This document shows positions 14,601-21,973 of a stretch of DNA of 37,132 bases, in pieces (position 1 is the first letter of the stretch; the number at the start of each line of letters is the position of its first letter). The notes beneath the pieces are model-generated. The model searched no databases, was not told the origin of the DNA, and saw only the letters and a program-made list of their open reading frames with translations. A program made the position numbers and the translations under genes. Origin of the DNA: a virus. The DNA lies in the IMG/VR virus record IMGVR_UViG_3300042301_002201, positions 1 through 37,132 of that record; one strand, written 5' to 3'.

Positions 14601-17562
14601 CACCATGATCAACCTACCGACCGCTGGCTACGAGGCCAGCCGAAAGGGCGGGTCGGTCTATCAGGACCTGCGCATTGAGCGCATCCAGAACACCAACACT
14701 ACCGGCACGGAAATCCCGTGGTCCGGTGACATGGGAGAGCAGTCGAGCTACCGCCGCACTCAGCTCAACTTCCAGCCTGCCGAGCAGGTTGGTGAGACCA
14801 GCGTCCAGAGCGACCTGGTGGGCGGCTACCGGATCTTGTCGAAGGGCGGTAAGTTCCGCCTGTATGGCCCCGATGGATCAACCGCCGGGATCTTCGACAC
14901 CGAAGGACAAGCAAAACTCAAAGCAGAAAAAGATTATGCCACTCAAGCAAGGCTACAGCCAGAAGTCCGTCAGCAGCAATATCCGGCGCGAGATGAAGTC
15001 CGGCAAACCGCAGAAGCAGGCCGTGGCGATCGCAATGTCGGTCGCACGCAAGGCCGAGAAGAAGGCCGGCAAGAACTCGGGGCGGTTCGACAAGCGGGGG
15101 ATGTAAGCGCTCGGTTCATGGCGGCCTCCGAAGCCGATCCGAGCCAGCCATCCACACAAGCCATCCGTTCAGTCAAAGGGCAGCGTGCGGTCAATTCGTT
15201 GTACCAGTTCGACTACACCTATAAGACCAAGACGCCAGGCAAGCCATCGCGTGAAAAGACTGCGACTGAAACCATCTCGGCGTTCTCGATCAGCGAGGCC
15301 AAAGAGAAGGCGAAGGCCGCAATTATGAAGGAGCTGACTGATGATCCGACCGTGCTGAGATCGACCATTTCAATCTCTCAGCCGGAGATCAAAGGACAGT
15401 TTGCGGTCACCGAGCTTACTGGTAAGCCTGCTGACCCGAAATCGCCTAAGATCGTCCTGAACCCGGGCACTCCGCAGAAGTTCGCATCCATGTTCAATGC
15501 GGTGGACGCTGCGTTGGATTTGGTCAAAGACAGCCCAGCCCTGGGACTTGATTCCGATGGATGGATCAAGGCCTACAGCCGGGCATTGAATGGTTCGCGT
15601 GCCTCAGTGCCTCCGGCTCCATTGCGGCTGGCGCAATGGGTGCAGGACAATGGCGCCTTCAGGAAGTTCATCGAAGACGGTTTGCAAAGGAACCCTGAGC
15701 TGGTCAAGTCGGCTGTCGGTGGCCTGAATGCGTTGCAGCCCATCCACGAGCTTGCCCGTCAGGGTCAAATCCCATCCAAGATGGTGGCTCTGCATATGTT
15801 CTGGGGCCTTCTGTCCCGGATGCTGGACCCGTACAACCAAGAGGCCGGATGGGCCAGGTTGACCAGTGAGCCGAAAGTCCTGCGCCTTATTGAGGACTCG
15901 GTGGAAGGGCGCTACAAGTTCTCCAAGGATCAGTGGAAGGAAATCGTCAGCACCAAGATGTCGGAGTTTCCCGACGTTTCGGTAGGACGCAATGCCATCC
16001 AGAACGCCAACGCCTTCCACGAGATGCTGTCTCGGTGGAACGGTCGATGGGATGAGCTGACGGGTATCATCAACAACCCGGACCTCACTGGTCCTCAGAT
16101 GCGCCGGCAGTTCAACGAAAAGGGATTCGGTGGCGCCGGCATCAAGCACAAGGTGCTTTCGTTCGTTCTTGCAACGCTGGCCCGCAATGACGTGTTCGTT
16201 GGCGACAGGTGGCAGGTGGTAAACCTGTGGTTCCAGCACCTTGAGAAGGCTGCTGCAGCCCGTAAGGCTCAAGGCGGTTCCACCGAGGTTTTCGCCTATG
16301 ATCGCAACGGTGTGCCCGAGGACACGACCGGAGCCTACAAGGTCATCGGCGGGATGCTCAACAACGAGACGGTAGCCGAGACAGCTTACTCCCTGATCGA
16401 AAACGGGATGCGCAAGATCGCCGCGGAAAGCCCGTGGTTGCGGGAGATGCTAGGGCGTGAACCGCAGCCATTCGACATCCACTGGCTGACCTGGAACATC
16501 ATCAAGAACGAGCCGGTAGGACATTCTAGCTTGGATGCCACCGCAAAGTTCTTGACCGAAAACCTTTACGGCGACCCTGAGTTCGCGCAAAAGTTCGCCG
16601 AGACGGAAAAACGCACAGAAAAATATGCAAAAGGAGTCTTCGATGTCTTCTCAGTCAAAGGTCAAGAGCGCCCCCAGATCCGGCAAAGGTCCGGAGCCGA
16701 CGATGGAGGAACTGGTGCGTCAGGTCTCGGGCCTGATGCGGGCCGGAATCCGGGAGGACCTACGGGACCGAGTGCAGCCGCAGCCAGAGCCGGCGAAGTA
16801 GGCGCCCAGCGGTATATGCCGGCCGCCAACCAGCGCGAGGTGGGCCGCAACATCGACTTCGCCAACCCGCCGACCGAGGAAAAAGCTAAAGCTGCCCTAT
16901 CTTCATCAAAGCAGCCGTTCTGGCGTGAACACGAATCGCTTCCAGAAGGATCTCCTGTTGGCGTCCGCATCGACATCCCTGCATTCCTGAACAGGGGCAC
17001 ATATGTTCAAACGATTCACGAACCTGCTACCCCGGGAAATGTGGGCGACAGGATTGGCTACGACACCAATGTCCGCCTTTCTGGCCCTGTAAGATTCTTC
17101 GTAAAAGAAGGAAGCGAGGAATCCAAACTGGGTGCGGTTGCGATCAAGGAAGGCAGGGCTGCAAAGCATCCGATTGCCACGGTTGAAGGAAGGCTAATCA
17201 AAGACAGGTCGATCCCATCGGATATTGAAACGTGGACCCCGGTTGGAATGGACCCAAAAAAGCACTCCTACTTCTACGACAAGCGCACCGATCAGCCCGT
17301 CACTGGTGGCTCCGAGTCTTTCAGCGTCGGCAACACGGTGTTCGTGAAGAACCCGGTGTACGGCAAGCCTCAGGACTTCCGATATATGCCCTCCCCCGAC
17401 TCAGCCATGCCCGGTGCCTACAGCTTCCAGGGCGGCTACCGGGCCCTCCCGGGCAAGACCAAGGGCTCCTTCCGCATTTACGGCCCCGCAGGCAGCCTGA
17501 TAGGCATCGCAAGTAGCCTTGACGAGGCCCAGAGAATCCTCCGACGTAAGGCCAAGCAATGA
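11671..17562 (+). CDS. Giant multidomain virion (polyvalent-type) protein with zinc-protease motif, 1963 aa
   Basis: One open frame with separable modules. Residues 1-390 are Ala/Gly-rich helical; 387-437 are hydrophobic (AASILIPAAGAAAGGGLLAG), perhaps a channel segment. H567-E-I-L-H571 after VDRAKPETLP is an HExxH zinc-protease motif. About 780-1030 is a region ending LRIERIQNTNTTG, like domains of large phage polyvalent proteins. Residues 1051-1088 form a GGYR...FRLYGPDG...GIFDTE module. About 1150-1640 is a helical region with RNDVFVGDRWQVVNLW. About 1740-1905 holds PVGVRIDIPAFLNRGTYVQT and PVGMDPKKHSYFYDKRTDQP. A second GGYR module ends the protein (1921-1963). Low-complexity linkers at about 1088-1146 and 1658-1712 overlap two small genes in another frame. 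Likely ejected into the host, with several activities in one chain; cutting by its own protease is possible. Confidence 0.78.
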   Translation: MPFVEGGIVVDAEPQQQAAPTMAQGGFVQGGIEVDPTPEDSYNKVLQFQAAQTDYTPSKQEFLDYLKVSKTKPLLGEKPLETIGTAAAQTAVDIATMPYKLGEAIGQYIDPQEGIMPTDVALGTAAEIAVQSRLKGESMARGAYDVALSNLEKLTGKLRSDDDRYEAFLATSEIKRQLARANAPEEERVPAAQEFLQAYNIPQEAISQPGLEVGGFLADPSSIAFAGGGKAASMLLQRAAPLIPRAGAALQRGGERIAALGRAPETGAGAFAARVTGSPQMGQAVQEAIARGTTGVALGEAAGLPITAQLNVPGLGTVSRIIGGTKAAGATMETLGEAGAISGGQALTLIQRGLLGAGERIAAAEGASAGARAFGTALARSGLETPIKTAASILIPAAGAAAGGGLLAGLTGEEGEAVAAAVGSGLAFGGIDAGFRLAKAASSDALNANRVKRTAVDDLNTRPTEVQFTYIDPTTGAEQLSTIKDSEARAKLYAGLDNKQLTKALSEVAGAENSGVEVIFHGDGDTVPTSLQSVNYAGVSIGPDNIKSGKPTILINVDRAKPETLPHEILHARITGDVVSRLGSQVIETSAQSPEFQRQFTDFANRYADKLQASGAPIVADRIRTELRDAFDPALQRAQRIEQLKRMTDEFAAYYTQEFLKGKDPKTLLPGRIPSFFELAFNNAKEAVSERFTRQALQNGFDPVARTFYDANGKRIKIPWMEDAIKNLVTPKEGYEPTEQRVDINKLTQAQQNAVIMARGYSDLFMTGPDGSIIRPLSKAELAAKTADVANRTMQVIETVPQNERGSVSGLDAKGNPIIEGRLSLAEADAVSKSGIFSPSTSRSLIDIATAIRDGTLMEGKYWKVYGSTGKSGVFGESEKLFLPYEISINSKGGVNIKAVDWGKVQARMYKALTKPAYKNLFGNYDQAMSTLKDVYLKNIAEQNAAPSAEALGGGIEGAKKRNFFNEVMGAVPKKGDTMINLPTAGYEASRKGGSVYQDLRIERIQNTNTTGTEIPWSGDMGEQSSYRRTQLNFQPAEQVGETSVQSDLVGGYRILSKGGKFRLYGPDGSTAGIFDTEGQAKLKAEKDYATQARLQPEVRQQQYPARDEVRQTAEAGRGDRNVGRTQGREEGRQELGAVRQAGDVSARFMAASEADPSQPSTQAIRSVKGQRAVNSLYQFDYTYKTKTPGKPSREKTATETISAFSISEAKEKAKAAIMKELTDDPTVLRSTISISQPEIKGQFAVTELTGKPADPKSPKIVLNPGTPQKFASMFNAVDAALDLVKDSPALGLDSDGWIKAYSRALNGSRASVPPAPLRLAQWVQDNGAFRKFIEDGLQRNPELVKSAVGGLNALQPIHELARQGQIPSKMVALHMFWGLLSRMLDPYNQEAGWARLTSEPKVLRLIEDSVEGRYKFSKDQWKEIVSTKMSEFPDVSVGRNAIQNANAFHEMLSRWNGRWDELTGIINNPDLTGPQMRRQFNEKGFGGAGIKHKVLSFVLATLARNDVFVGDRWQVVNLWFQHLEKAAAARKAQGGSTEVFAYDRNGVPEDTTGAYKVIGGMLNNETVAETAYSLIENGMRKIAAESPWLREMLGREPQPFDIHWLTWNIIKNEPVGHSSLDATAKFLTENLYGDPEFAQKFAETEKRTEKYAKGVFDVFSVKGQERPQIRQRSGADDGGTGASGLGPDAGRNPGGPTGPSAAAARAGEVGAQRYMPAANQREVGRNIDFANPPTEEKAKAALSSSKQPFWREHESLPEGSPVGVRIDIPAFLNRGTYVQTIHEPATPGNVGDRIGYDTNVRLSGPVRFFVKEGSEESKLGAVAIKEGRAAKHPIATVEGRLIKDRSIPSDIETWTPVGMDPKKHSYFYDKRTDQPVTGGSESFSVGNTVFVKNPVYGKPQDFRYMPSPDSAMPGAYSFQGGYRALPGKTKGSFRIYGPAGSLIGIASSLDEAQRILRRKAKQ
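14936..15106 (+). CDS. Small basic phage protein nested out of frame in the giant gene, 56 aa
   Basis: This reads in the +1 frame relative to the giant gene. The product begins MPLKQGYSQKSVSSNIRREM and continues KSGKPQKQAVAIAMSVARKA, a pattern I recognise as a widely distributed, normally free-standing small phage protein of unknown function. In this frame 50 of 56 sense codons end in G or C, against 25 of 57 in the giant frame over the same bases, so selection appears to act on the nested frame. There is no clear ribosome site. It starts right after the first GGYR module of the giant protein. Probably a real gene. Confidence 0.75.
   Translation: MPLKQGYSQKSVSSNIRREMKSGKPQKQAVAIAMSVARKAEKKAGKNSGRFDKRGM
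16643..16801 (+). CDS. Second small gene nested out of frame in the giant gene, 52 aa
   Basis: Same +1 frame as the first nested gene. An AAAAGGAG sequence ends six bases before the ATG, one of very few good ribosome-binding sites in the window. The product has a basic Ser/Lys/Pro start (MSSQSKVKSAPRSGKG), an amphipathic helix (MEELVRQVSGLMRAGIREDL) and a Pro/Gln end. In this frame 40 of 52 codons end in G or C, against 26 of 53 in the giant frame, whose product here is a Gly/Pro/Ala/Arg linker. Function unknown. Confidence 0.68.
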   Translation: MSSQSKVKSAPRSGKGPEPTMEELVRQVSGLMRAGIREDLRDRVQPQPEPAK

Positions 17563-20039
17563 GCTACGATAGCCAGACCAGCACGATCCTCATCAACAAG
17601 TTGAGGAAGGACGTCGACAGCCTGACGCTGAAGATCGCGGTGCTGACCGACAGCAAGGCCAGTGGTGTGGATGGCGGGACGGGCGTGGCCACAACTTGGA
17701 CGACCCGGGAGCTGAACACGATCCAGTCGGACCCCAACGGGCTGATACTTCAGCTGGAAAGCAACACTTTCAAACTGGCTGCCGGGTCCTACCAGGTGCG
17801 CAACATCAGCGCCTTCCACAAGACCCGCGAGACCCGGATGCGGCTCTACGATGTCACCAATGGCGTGGTCATCGGGTACAGCGTGTCGTTGGACGTGCAG
17901 AACCAATCCAACCAGTACCTGGACATGAATGTGCGGATTATCCCGCACAAGGACACGGTCTACCGGCTGGATTACTACATCACCAGCAGCGGCGCCACCC
18001 ACTTGGGCGTACCTGCCTCGCTGGCCACCATCAGCGAGATCTACTCGGTCTGCGAGATCACCCGGCTCGACACCGGAGCCACCAAGCCCCTCGGTGCCGG
18101 CGGCCTGCAAGGTCCTCAAGGTCCTGCGGGCCCCACCGGGCCTGCCGGTCCTCCGGGACCTACGGGCGGCGGTGTGACCAGCGTCAACGTCTCGGGCGGC
18201 ACGACAGGCCTGACCACCTCGGGCGGGCCCATCACAACCAGCGGCACCATCACGCTGGGCGGCGTCCTGGCCGTTGCCTCGGGCGGAACCGGGGCAACCA
18301 CCGCGCCGGATGCCCTGACAAGCCTAGGGGCCTACCCTGCGTCCAACCCGGCCAACTACACGTCCAACGGCGGCACCGTCACCAGCGTGTCGGTCACCAC
18401 GGCCAATGGCGTCAGCGGTACCGTCACCAACCCGACGACCACACCGGCCATCAGTCTTGCCCTGGGCGCCATCACGCCTTCCTCGGTGGCTGCGTCAGGC
18501 GCTGTCACAGGCTCCAACCTTTCCGGGAGTAACACCGGCGACCAGACCATCACGCTCACCGGGGATGTGACAGGCACTGGCACAGGGTCCTTCGCTGCGA
18601 CCATTGCCAACAACGCGGTGACCTACGCCAAGATGCAGGCGGCCTCCGCGGTGGCCAGGCTGATCGGCTCGAATGCCTCGGGCACTGCCCTGGGCGAAAT
18701 CACGCTCGGCACCAACCTGTCCATGGCCGGCTCCACGCTGAATGCCGCGGTGGCCTCAGGATCGGTGACCAGCGTCAATGCCGACGGTGGGACCACGGGC
18801 TTCAGCTTCTCGGGAGGCCCGATCACATCCTCCGGCACGCTGTCCATGACCGGCAAGCTGGCCGTCGGCTCGGGCGGGACAAACGCTACAACCGCTTCAG
18901 ACGCCCGGACCAACCTGGGCCTTGCCATCGGCACCGACATCCCGTCGCCCACCGGCACCGGGGCAACCGGCACGTGGAACATCGACGTGCTGGGTTCTGC
19001 GGGCACGATCACCAGCACGCTGCCCGTCAACAAGGGTGGCACTGGGGCGACCACGGCTGCGGGCGCACTCACCAACCTCGGGGCCTACTCGGACACCAAC
19101 CCGGCGGGCTACACCAGCAATGCCGGCACGGTGACCAACGTGTCGGCCTCGGGCGGTGCGAACATCAGCGTGGCCACGGGCAGCACCACGCCGGTCATCA
19201 GCCAGAACGCGGCGAGCAGCACGCAGAACGGCTACATGACCAGCACCTACGCGGCCAAGCTGGACAGCATGACTGCGGGCGCGAGCGTGTCGTCGGTCAG
19301 TGTGTCCGGCGGAAGCACCGGCCTGACCACGTCCGGCAGCCCAATCACGGCCTCCGGCACGATCACGCTGGACGGTGTGCTGAGCGTGGCCAATGGCGGC
19401 ACCAGCAGCACCTCGGCATCATCGGCCATCTCGTTCCTGGCAGGCGCAACCACCAACGGGCAATACCTCCGCGGCAACGGAACCGTGGTGCAGATGTCTG
19501 CCATCCAGGCCATCGACCTGCCCCAGATTGCCCTGGGCGGATCCGCAGTCAGCGGAACGCTAGGTGTGATCAACGGCGGCACGGGTCAGAGCAATGTCTT
19601 CAGCGACGGCGACCTGCTCATCGGCAAGAGCCTCGGGAGCACGCTGGCCCGGGCCAAGCTGACCGCGGGCGCAAACATCTCCATCACCAATGGCTCCGGC
19701 ACGATCACCATCGCAGCCACGGGCACTGGCACTGGCGACGTGGTGGGGCCTGGGAGCGCTACGGATGGCGACTTTGTTCTGTTCGATGGCACCACCGGCA
19801 AGCTGATCAAGGGGGCTAGCTACCGCCAGGTGGGCGGGGATATCATCGGGCCGATTGGCGGCAGCTCGATGATCGACGGGTTCGTCTACATCCCGGCCGG
19901 CTCCGGGGCTCCGACGGGCACTCCGACCAATGTCTCAGGCACCAACGTGCCGATGTACTTCCACACCAACAACGCGACCAACACCAACGTGCTGTACATC
20001 CACAACGGATTCGCTTGGAAATCGGTCGCTCTGACCTAA
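17559..20039 (+). CDS. Tail fibre with collagen-like segment, 826 aa
   Basis: ATGA overlap with the giant gene. Residues 1-180 are a globular beta domain after a short coiled start (LINKLRKDVDSLTLKIAVL). Residues about 182-205 are collagen-like Gly-X-Y triplets (GPAGPTGPAGPPGPTGGG). Then come long Gly/Ser/Thr repeats: GGTTGLTTSGGPITTSGTIT and close variants at least three times, each followed by LAVASGGTGATTA-like phrases (about 210-590). YAKMQAASAVARLIGSNASG resembles the fibre at 6966. The end (about 735-826) is a small domain finishing VLYIHNGFAWKSVALT. Probably a trimeric host-binding fibre. The low-complexity repeats invite recombination with other fibres. Confidence 0.85.
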   Translation: MSYDSQTSTILINKLRKDVDSLTLKIAVLTDSKASGVDGGTGVATTWTTRELNTIQSDPNGLILQLESNTFKLAAGSYQVRNISAFHKTRETRMRLYDVTNGVVIGYSVSLDVQNQSNQYLDMNVRIIPHKDTVYRLDYYITSSGATHLGVPASLATISEIYSVCEITRLDTGATKPLGAGGLQGPQGPAGPTGPAGPPGPTGGGVTSVNVSGGTTGLTTSGGPITTSGTITLGGVLAVASGGTGATTAPDALTSLGAYPASNPANYTSNGGTVTSVSVTTANGVSGTVTNPTTTPAISLALGAITPSSVAASGAVTGSNLSGSNTGDQTITLTGDVTGTGTGSFAATIANNAVTYAKMQAASAVARLIGSNASGTALGEITLGTNLSMAGSTLNAAVASGSVTSVNADGGTTGFSFSGGPITSSGTLSMTGKLAVGSGGTNATTASDARTNLGLAIGTDIPSPTGTGATGTWNIDVLGSAGTITSTLPVNKGGTGATTAAGALTNLGAYSDTNPAGYTSNAGTVTNVSASGGANISVATGSTTPVISQNAASSTQNGYMTSTYAAKLDSMTAGASVSSVSVSGGSTGLTTSGSPITASGTITLDGVLSVANGGTSSTSASSAISFLAGATTNGQYLRGNGTVVQMSAIQAIDLPQIALGGSAVSGTLGVINGGTGQSNVFSDGDLLIGKSLGSTLARAKLTAGANISITNGSGTITIAATGTGTGDVVGPGSATDGDFVLFDGTTGKLIKGASYRQVGGDIIGPIGGSSMIDGFVYIPAGSGAPTGTPTNVSGTNVPMYFHTNNATNTNVLYIHNGFAWKSVALT

Positions 20040-20050
20040 CCTGAAGGCCC

Positions 20051-20311
20051 ATGAAACACTCCTTCCCCTGCGTAGAATCAATGCGGCGCGTGAACCTCTC
20101 CAACGGGCGCGTGGTGCGCGTCTGGCGCGACCGTACCAAGGAGAACCTGTCGGCCTCCTACGACGACGCGGACATCGTGTCGACCTGCATCGCAAACGCG
20201 ACCAACGACACCCAGCTCCTGGCCGCACTGGCCAAACTGAAGGGCGTGAATGCCGCGGAGCTGGTCGACGCCAATGGCCAGGGCACTGTGGTCTACACCG
20301 CCTGGCCGTGA
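20051..20311 (+). CDS. Hypothetical protein, 86 aa
   Basis: Starts 11 bases after the fibre stop with a weak AAGG upstream, and overlaps the next gene by GTGA. The product has a basic beta start (MRRVNLSNGRVVRVWRDRTK) and a helical acidic middle (DDADIVSTCIANATNDTQLL). There are no catalytic or membrane features. It is probably a late gene co-transcribed with the fibre; fibre assembly help is possible but only from position. Confidence 0.6.
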   Translation: MKHSFPCVESMRRVNLSNGRVVRVWRDRTKENLSASYDDADIVSTCIANATNDTQLLAALAKLKGVNAAELVDANGQGTVVYTAWP

Positions 20312-20481
20312 CCTATCGCAACCGGACCAACCCGTCGGTGGTGGTCGAGATCCTGGCACAGGATGCCCAGTTGCGCCTGGGCGAGCTGCGGTGGCCCGTG
20401 GTGGTCTACCGCCGGCTCGACAATGGCACGGTCTACGTGCGCTCGAAGGCCGAGTTCGACGCTAAGTTCGCGCCCGAGTGA
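20308..20481 (+). CDS. Small beta protein, 57 aa
   Basis: The GTG start overlaps the previous TGA (GTGA at 20308-20311). The product is a compact beta-type domain (GELRWPVVVYRRLDNGTVYV, then RSKAEFDAKFAPE) reminiscent of small YRR...GxxYVRxxxxF domains of unknown function found in phages and bacteria. It is the last gene before a 185-base intergenic region that starts the DNA-handling module. Confidence 0.6.
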   Translation: MTYRNRTNPSVVVEILAQDAQLRLGELRWPVVVYRRLDNGTVYVRSKAEFDAKFAPE

Positions 20482-20491
20482 CCCCTGTTTG

Positions 20492-20507
20492 ACCCCTGCA
20501 AACATTG
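20492..20507 (+). repeat. 16-bp direct repeat, copy 1
   Basis: ACCCCTGCAAACATTG occurs here and again, identical and in the same direction, at 32001-32016. Both copies are intergenic and bracket the DNA-handling module. Possible regulator or replication-protein site; function unproven. Confidence 0.75.
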
Positions 20508-20522
20508 GGTTTTCTTCAAAAT

Positions 20523-20548
20523 CTACAGAAAAACAGTTTTCTCTGTAG
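20523..20548. terminator. AT-rich nested hairpin
   Basis: CTACAGA and TCTGTAG form 7-base arms around a 12-base loop that itself contains AAAAC-A-GTTTT. It follows the end of the late genes, so it could end late transcription. There is no long T run directly after the stem, so an operator is equally possible. Confidence 0.4.
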
Positions 20549-20666
20549 ACGGGTTAAGTGTTTTCATGCAGATTGTCGTTGTCGAAAGCGAAACACCTTA
20601 CGCCCGGATGGGGCGAATACCATCCACCGGGGGCGCGACCGGCCAACGCGCAACACTCTTCAAGCC

Positions 20667-21005
20667 ATGACCACTCTCTCCAACCTAATTTCCGCCCTGA
20701 TCATCGTGGAGTCCTCCGGCAATGATCAGGCCATCGGCGACAACGGACGCGCCCTAGGGCCATTACAGATCCACCGCGGGGTGGTCCTGGATGTGAACCG
20801 GATCACCGGGAGCAACTACCGGCACCAGGACATGACCAACCGCGCAGCAGCCCGGGCTGTGTGCGAGGCCTACCTCAAGCACTGGGGCAAAGGCTGCACG
20901 ACCGAGCAGCTTGCCCGTAAATGGAACGGAGGCGGCCCCAGCGGTGACAAGAAGAAGGCCACCGAGGCGTACTGGCTCCGCGTAAAGAAACACCTTCCGA
21001 AATGA
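20667..21005 (+). CDS. SLT-type lytic transglycosylase / endolysin, 112 aa
   Basis: A short lysozyme-fold enzyme that would cleave peptidoglycan. The catalytic Glu is E15 in LIIVESSGND; RALGPLQI (28-35) and the later KWNGGG (85-90) match the SLT-family GxxQI and (Y/W)NGG motifs. The ATG at 20667 is preferred because the family domain starts at once; a longer in-frame start at 20505 would add an improbable sequence. No signal peptide is seen, so it would need a holin if it is the endolysin. It is the first gene of the early module, ~18 kb from the holin candidates. The stop overlaps the next ATG. Confidence 0.82.
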   Translation: MTTLSNLISALIIVESSGNDQAIGDNGRALGPLQIHRGVVLDVNRITGSNYRHQDMTNRAAARAVCEAYLKHWGKGCTTEQLARKWNGGGPSGDKKKATEAYWLRVKKHLPK

Positions 21006-21139
21006 CCAAACCGAAAACCATCAACGTGACACCCACCACACACAAGGCCCTGCGGGACTACTGCCTGCAGACCGGCTCTAAGCTGCAGGCCATCGCCGAC
21101 AAGGCCATCCTGTCCTGGCTGAGAAAGGCTGCCAAGTGA
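21002..21139 (+). CDS. Ribbon-helix-helix-type DNA-binding protein, 45 aa
   Basis: ATGA overlap. The sequence KTINVTPTTHKALRDYCLQT followed by GSKLQAIADKAILSWLRK has the order strand, helix, turn, helix of Arc/CopG-type dimers, and 45 residues is normal for them. A second similar protein is encoded at 21812. Such proteins usually repress promoters, so it may act on the control region upstream of 20667. Confidence 0.68.
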   Translation: MTKPKTINVTPTTHKALRDYCLQTGSKLQAIADKAILSWLRKAAK

Positions 21140-21591
21140 CCCGCATCCTTGCCATTGACCCCGGGGCCTCCGGCGGCCTGGCCTACCTTGGGCAATCCGG
21201 GATCATCCTGAACTCCATGCCGGAGACCGACCAGGACATCAGTGTGCTGGTGAGCGACAGGCTGGCGATCAGCGACGTGGTCTACATTGAGAAGGTCGGC
21301 GGGTACGTCGGCGGCAAGGGGGCGCCGGGCAGCTCCATGTTCAACTTCGGCTACAACGTCGGATTCCTGCACGGCCTGATTGCAGCCTCGAAGACCCGGG
21401 TGATCGAGGTTCCGCCGCAGCGCTGGCAGAAGACGCTGGGGGTCGGTAACAAAGCGACCCATGGGGCGAAGTGGAAAAGCCATCTTAAGGGCATTGCGCA
21501 GCAGCGGCAGCCCAGGCAGGTGATCACGCTGAAGACGGCGGACGCTGTGCTGATCCTGGAGCACGCCATGATCGCGGAGGGCCTCAAGTGA
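21136..21591 (+). CDS. RuvC-like Holliday junction resolvase, 151 aa
   Basis: The GTG start overlaps the RHH gene stop. It has an RNase H-fold nuclease pattern: D8 in LAIDPGASGGLAYL, E52 in VVYIEKVGG, then VIEVPPQRWQKTLG and a C-terminal KTADAVLILEHA with D136 (and E142) completing the acidic site. The length is right for a RuvC-type resolvase. It would cut branched DNA left by recombination or replication, perhaps before packaging. The next gene overlaps by GTGA. Confidence 0.85.
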   Translation: MTRILAIDPGASGGLAYLGQSGIILNSMPETDQDISVLVSDRLAISDVVYIEKVGGYVGGKGAPGSSMFNFGYNVGFLHGLIAASKTRVIEVPPQRWQKTLGVGNKATHGAKWKSHLKGIAQQRQPRQVITLKTADAVLILEHAMIAEGLK

Positions 21592-21815
21592 TCACCAAGA
21601 AGACTATCACCAGCGCCGTGGCCGCGGGCTGGATCTCATTCCCGGAACCCAAGGCCCGGGAGTTGTCGAGGAACTGGGCGCAGCCGGTCGAGGCCTTCGA
21701 CTCCGAGCTCGCCTACCGGCTGTGGGACAACGGAGCCGACACCGACACGGTGGCCCGGGCCATCGGCTGCAAGCGCCGGTTTGTGGCCCAGATCATCAAG
21801 CACCACAGACGATGA
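21588..21815 (+). CDS. Small HTH protein, 75 aa
   Basis: GTG start overlapping the resolvase stop. The C-terminal half (ELAYRLWDNGADTDTVARAI, then GCKRRFVAQIIKHH) is a helix-turn-helix. The start TITSAVAAGWISFPEPKA resembles that of the 108-residue HTH protein at 30123 (VKIGVQRGWLSYPKGMA), so the two look like paralogues. Probably a small DNA-binding protein; target unknown. Confidence 0.62.
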   Translation: MITKKTITSAVAAGWISFPEPKARELSRNWAQPVEAFDSELAYRLWDNGADTDTVARAIGCKRRFVAQIIKHHRR

Positions 21816-21973
21816 ATCCCATCAAACCAAAACGTCCCACAGCGAAGGTGTTTGTCGTATCAGACGACACGCACCTAAGACTCAAGAAATACGCAACCAA
21901 GAAGGGCTACAAGCTCCAGTTTGTGGCAGATGAAGCAGTGACTGAATACCTACAGAGGAAGGAAACGAAATGA
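21812..21973 (+). CDS. Second ribbon-helix-helix-type protein, 53 aa
   Basis: ATGA overlap on both sides. After a basic Pro-rich start (NPIKPKRPTAKVFVV) the sequence DDTHLRLKKYATKKGYKLQF and VADEAVTEYLQ repeats the strand-helix-helix pattern of the protein at 21002. Likely a small dimeric transcription regulator. The two might form a heterodimer or compete; this is inference. Confidence 0.62.
   Translation: MNPIKPKRPTAKVFVVSDDTHLRLKKYATKKGYKLQFVADEAVTEYLQRKETK

Larger units (their letters stand above)
20482..20666. promoter_or_regulatory. Intergenic control region between late and early modules
   Basis: 185 bases without a convincing gene. An in-frame upward extension of the lysozyme gene from 20505 gives a Cys/Arg-rich product unlike its neighbours. 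The left edge has TGACCCCTG twice at an 11-base step (20479 and 20490), then ACCCCTGCAAACATTG, which recurs at 32001. A TGTTTG/CAAACA inverted pair spans the second unit, and an AT-rich hairpin follows. A promoter, operator or replication element is inferred. Confidence 0.5.

Noticed and set aside
14675-14935. Upstream part of the +1 frame before the nested gene at 14936
   Set aside because: It overlaps a well-formed module of the giant protein and gives a Ser/Arg-rich product. Only the part from ATG 14936 has a recognisable sequence and G/C-ending codons.
20505-20666. Upstream extension of the lysozyme gene
   Set aside because: The added 54 residues are Cys/Arg/Asn-rich, cover a hairpin and repeat region, and precede a complete lysozyme domain that begins at 20667.
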